A stretch of 64,000 nucleotides of DNA from Agapetus fuscipes (lineage: Eukaryota; Arthropoda; Insecta; Trichoptera; Glossosomatidae): contig CATOGX010000040.1 of assembly GCA_951799405.1 (NCBI GenBank), positions 1-64,000 on the forward strand, read 5' to 3'. Positions 61,429-64,000 of this stretch are shown here, one piece after another. The position numbers were made by a program, and so were the translations under genes. Each line of letters starts with the position of its first letter. The first letter of the stretch is position 1. Below the pieces are notes generated by a model that searched no databases, was not told the origin of the DNA, and saw nothing but the letters and a program-made list of their open reading frames with translations.

Positions 61429-61502
<74 letters not shown>
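61121..61502 (+). mobile_element. SINE family 1, complete, with 70-A tail
   Basis: The head is CGGACCGGTCCGTAGTCCGT with B-box GTGGATTCGGATCCCGGCG. The body has TTCGCTGGGTTGAAGAATTC and CATCCAGCCTTACAGCAACT. After GACGACCAAGCTCG it has a distinct 3' part (CTCTGCGGCACTACAAC, AGAATCTAGGGAGTCTCC) and ends in A70 (61433-61502). AAGCT is duplicated on both sides. The uninterrupted target is at 35071-35100. Confidence 0.88.
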
Positions 61503-61505
<3 letters not shown>

Positions 61506-62024
61506 TATTGTTCGATGTTCTTCACATTTTTTAGCATTAATATTCTTTGGTATAGTGATGAAGTAGGATTTTAACCAATCCTCTGGCAGATTACCACTTT
61601 CATACACTTTGTTGAATAGCAATGTAATATTTTTGAGTGCATTTCCTTCTATTAACTTCAGAATCTCTCCGTGGATGTTGTCTGGACCGGGTGATTTCCC
61701 ATTTTTTATATGCTTGATAGCATACTCAACCTCATCTTGTAGGATCTGGGAGCCGTCCATTGCTATTTCAACACCATGTCTCTCGTTACGTGTATCCATA
61801 TATAGCTCTTCAACATATGTCTCCCATAGCACCTTTTTTTCATCTATGGTCACTGCTAAATTACGATTGTCATGCATTAGCTGTGTAAGGGGTCTTCCTC
61901 TACCCTGTTTTATTGATTCCTTGATCCTTTTATGGAGATTGAAGGTGTCGTGCCTGTTATCAAGGTCTTCCATTTCAGTGCATCGCTCCTCTTCCAGCTT
62001 TTGTTTTGCTTCTCGGATCTTTTT
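61503..62024 (-). pseudogene. RTE-B, RT N-terminal part between lesions
   Basis: The frame is the same as the endonuclease ORF, separated by one TAG. It continues KKIREAKQKLEEERCTEMED, LHKRIKESIKQGRGRPLTQL and GPDNIHGEILKLIEGNALKN to KKCEEHRTIS, where the SINE interrupts. Confidence 0.88.
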
Positions 62025-63173
62025 CTAGATTTCTTTGTGTACTTCCCTATATTTCTGACGATCCCTTGGTAACCATTTTCTTCTCTCCTCCATTAAGGAT
62101 AAAATATCATCTGTGATCCATTCTTTGTGTGCTCGTTTTGCAGTCTTCAGATATTTTTCACTGGTCTTACACATAGTATCCTTTAAGCCATTCCACAATT
62201 GTTCCACCTCAGATACTTCAGATAGGTTTTGTATTCCGTTTTCCAGTTCATTTCGCACCTTTTCTTTGATGTTTTGTTCCTTGAGTAGTCTTGGGTCTGT
62301 TGCAATTTTCTTGACTTTTTTGGGTACTTTTTTCAGTTTTAGTAGAATTTTCCCCATTAGTAAACTATGGTCGGATCCAATATCAGCTCCAGGATATGTT
62401 TTTACAGACGTGATTGCATTTTTGAATCTTTTATTTATCAGCATGTAATCAATCTGGTTGCGTACTATGTGCTCATCTTGATCCCTTGGTGACTTCCAAG
62501 TATAAAGTCTTCTTGCTGGGAGCTGGTAGAAGGTGTTCATTATCATAAATCCCTCCTCTTGGCAGAAACGAATCATTCTTTCACCTCTCTCGTTTCTCAC
62601 ACCCAGGCCCCATGCTCCCATAACATCATTGGGTACTCCTGCTCCTACTTTTGAGTTAAAATCTCCCATAACAATGGTGACCTCTTCACGCTTAGTCAGC
62701 TTTAGTACGCCAGTGACGTCTTCATAAAAAGCCTCAATTTCTTCCTCATTCTTGTCTGCAGTTGGAGCATAGACTTGGATCACATTTGTATTTACTCCAT
62801 GGCCCTTCATTTGTAGCATTGCAACTCTGTCTGACTGAGCCACAAAGTTAAGAACTGTTGAATTCATTATTTTAGAGACTATGAACCCAACTCCCCGTCT
62901 GTGATCAGGCTCATTGTTTCCAGAGAAGTAAATTTCATATTCCGATGTGCTCTCTCTTCCACTTCCCTTCCACCTCATCTCACTTATGCCTAGCAAATCA
63001 ATTTCAAGTCGGTGCATTTCCTTCATCGCGCACTCTAGTCTCCCCGCTCCATACAAGCTCCGAGCATTCCATGTTCCAAAATGTTTGGTTTTAGTTTTAC
63101 TTAAAACGTTCCCCCCCGGATATCCGATTGGGGGATTTTTACCTCCGGAATATTTAGTTTTAAATAATGCCAT
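62025..63173 (-). CDS. RTE-B endonuclease domain ORF (382 aa), ended by a nonsense codon
   Basis: APE-like endonuclease that would nick the target: FGTWNARSLYGAGRLECAMK, LLGISEMRWKG, RGVGFIVSK, VTIVMGDFNSKVGAGVPND, NQIDYMLINKRF and GADIGSDHSLLMGKI. These are classic RTE motifs. The ORF begins MALFKTKYSGGKN; the true start is uncertain. The TAG at its end is in frame with the RT part, so the original protein was about 970 residues. Confidence 0.88.
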   Translation of the reverse strand: MALFKTKYSGGKNPPIGYPGGNVLSKTKTKHFGTWNARSLYGAGRLECAMKEMHRLEIDLLGISEMRWKGSGRESTSEYEIYFSGNNEPDHRRGVGFIVSKIMNSTVLNFVAQSDRVAMLQMKGHGVNTNVIQVYAPTADKNEEEIEAFYEDVTGVLKLTKREEVTIVMGDFNSKVGAGVPNDVMGAWGLGVRNERGERMIRFCQEEGFMIMNTFYQLPARRLYTWKSPRDQDEHIVRNQIDYMLINKRFKNAITSVKTYPGADIGSDHSLLMGKILLKLKKVPKKVKKIATDPRLLKEQNIKEKVRNELENGIQNLSEVSEVEQLWNGLKDTMCKTSEKYLKTAKRAHKEWITDDILSLMEERRKWLPRDRQKYREVHKEI

Positions 63174-63654
63174 ATGGTGATTTTTTCTGGGGATGATTTG
63201 AAAATCCTTTAATCAGGTGGTTTCCCGTGGCCTTCCTGATCCTATGCCGTTGACCATCCAGTGGATTGGTTCATCCGTCTTCGGAGACGATTTCTCATCT
63301 CCAGGGCAAGAGGGTGCCCTACCAGTTATAGCTGGTTGGTTGTTTATACCGAAAACTATTCGGTTATGGGAAATAAGGAGGGATTGAGGATCATAAGAGT
63401 ATGATTGGATAAGGAAAAGAAATTGTGTCCCCCGGTTAGGAGTGGGAGAAACACAATAGCTTGCGGAGGCAGGATCGCTATTCCTGAACAGATCTAACCA
63501 TTACCGGGATCGTAAAGGTGTATCTGCCGCTACCTTCATACAAACACGGGCAACATACAAACAATGTAAAACATCTAAAAACATAATTGTTTGACAAAAA
63601 AAATGAACAAATGACACATTTTGAATGTATGTGATACATGTTACTTAATAATAA
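63174..63654 (-). other. RTE-B 5' region and flank
   Basis: It has no ORF of its own. GGTTTCCCGTGGCCTTCCTG and AGGGCAAGAGGGTGCCCTAC suggest a structured 5' UTR. The 5' boundary of RTE-B is somewhere before about 63590; 63590-63654 is AT-rich. Confidence 0.5.
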
Positions 63655-64000
63655 TAATATAATCTAAGTTGCAAGGATATATTCATTTAAAGCTCTCAGA
63701 TGTAAGCCCACAAACCAACAAGTGTAGTTCGCGCTTACAAATGCTGAATGTGTACTTACAAATAAAATCCAAACCTCAAATGAACATAAGCCCCACAACT
63801 TTTGCCGACCTTCCCTGAAACAGGGGTAACATTGGCAAAGTGAACCATTTTTTACAGTATGGGTGGTCAGCCTCATACCAACCTATAAGTCAAGGAATAT
63901 GAATAAAAAATTACATTTAAATATATAAAAGAACAAAACCTTACAAAGAAATCTATACAAAAAAAGTCAGAAATTTCCTATGCAAAAAATGTAGCAAATT
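63655..64000 (-). mobile_element. LINE-A 3' end, continuing past the right edge
   Basis: From ATCTAAGTTGCAAGGATATA through the tail to TTCCTATGCAAAAAATGTAG, nearly identical to 6129-6475. The coding part lies outside the window. Confidence 0.85.

Larger units (their letters stand above)
59825..63590 (-). mobile_element. RTE-B LINE, near full-length, with SINE insertion
   Basis: Minus-strand order: 5' region (63174 to about 63590, including the GGAAGGCCACGGGAAACC block), endonuclease 62025-63173, RT N-part 61503-62024, SINE with poly(A) 61121-61502, RT C-part 59866-61120, and a GAAGAAGAAGAAG end at 59838. Three lesions break the ORF: TAG at 62025-62027, the SINE, and one extra C near 61052 relative to the 33823-35544 copy. 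Confidence 0.88.

Noticed and set aside
61322..61534. Frame with poly-lysine
   Set aside because: Translation of the SINE poly(A) tail.

Overview
The window is AT-rich animal DNA, most likely from an arthropod and probably an insect. It has spliced exons of a single-copy cilia gene, abundant tRNA-derived SINEs, RTE-like and CR1-like LINEs, BEL and Gypsy LTR retrotransposons, a Penelope-like element, hAT-type MITEs and foldback repeats. I see no bacterial operon, CRISPR array, rRNA or stand-alone tRNA gene. The species cannot be fixed from the sequence.

Layout. 1-4.7 kb holds the first six coding exons (289 codons) of a Bardet-Biedl syndrome 7 (BBS7) orthologue on the minus strand; the rest of the gene lies left of the window. 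Its introns carry SINE, MITE, CR1-like, Penelope-like and LINE fragments. From about 5 kb rightwards I recognise no further complete host gene. At 6.1-9.6 kb is a LINE (here LINE-A) with an uninterrupted 1001-codon endonuclease/reverse transcriptase ORF. At 10.9-11.4 kb is a 15-bp minisatellite. 11.4-15.5 kb is a mosaic of SINEs around a repeat starting CCCAAGTAACC, which itself contains a retro-inserted foldback around 97 A's. At 16.6-22.8 kb is a deleted BEL/Pao element that appears to sit inside a Penelope-like element. At 23.8-31.2 kb is an intact Gypsy element (Gypsy-1; 517-bp LTRs that look identical, ATAT target duplication). At 31.8-36.4 kb are old LINE-A pieces, a solo Gypsy-1-type LTR, and an RTE-like LINE (RTE-B) inserted in a SINE.

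Two copies of a second Gypsy family (Gypsy-2, 262-bp LTRs) follow. One is an internally deleted copy at 36.4-38.9 kb (+). The other is a long copy at 40.8-51.0 kb (-), split by a LINE-A tail in pol and by a 4.1-kb composite insertion in gag. 51-59 kb is more SINE, LINE and foldback mosaic with a hAT-type MITE. At 59.8-63.6 kb is a nearly full-length RTE-B copy broken by a nonsense codon, a 1-base insertion and a SINE with a 70-A tail. Another LINE-A copy runs off the right edge.

The most interesting object is Gypsy-1. Its Gag starts with a SAP-like domain and a hendecad coiled-coil array. Its Pol, after a complete protease-RT-RNase H-integrase, continues in frame into a TARG1/OARD1-like macrodomain and a CCCH zinc finger. 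Macrodomains act on ADP-ribosylation, so this looks like capture of a module that could interfere with, or exploit, host ADP-ribose signalling. The other strength of the window is its insertion history: many nested insertions can be ordered by target duplications and by reading frames that resume across the insert.
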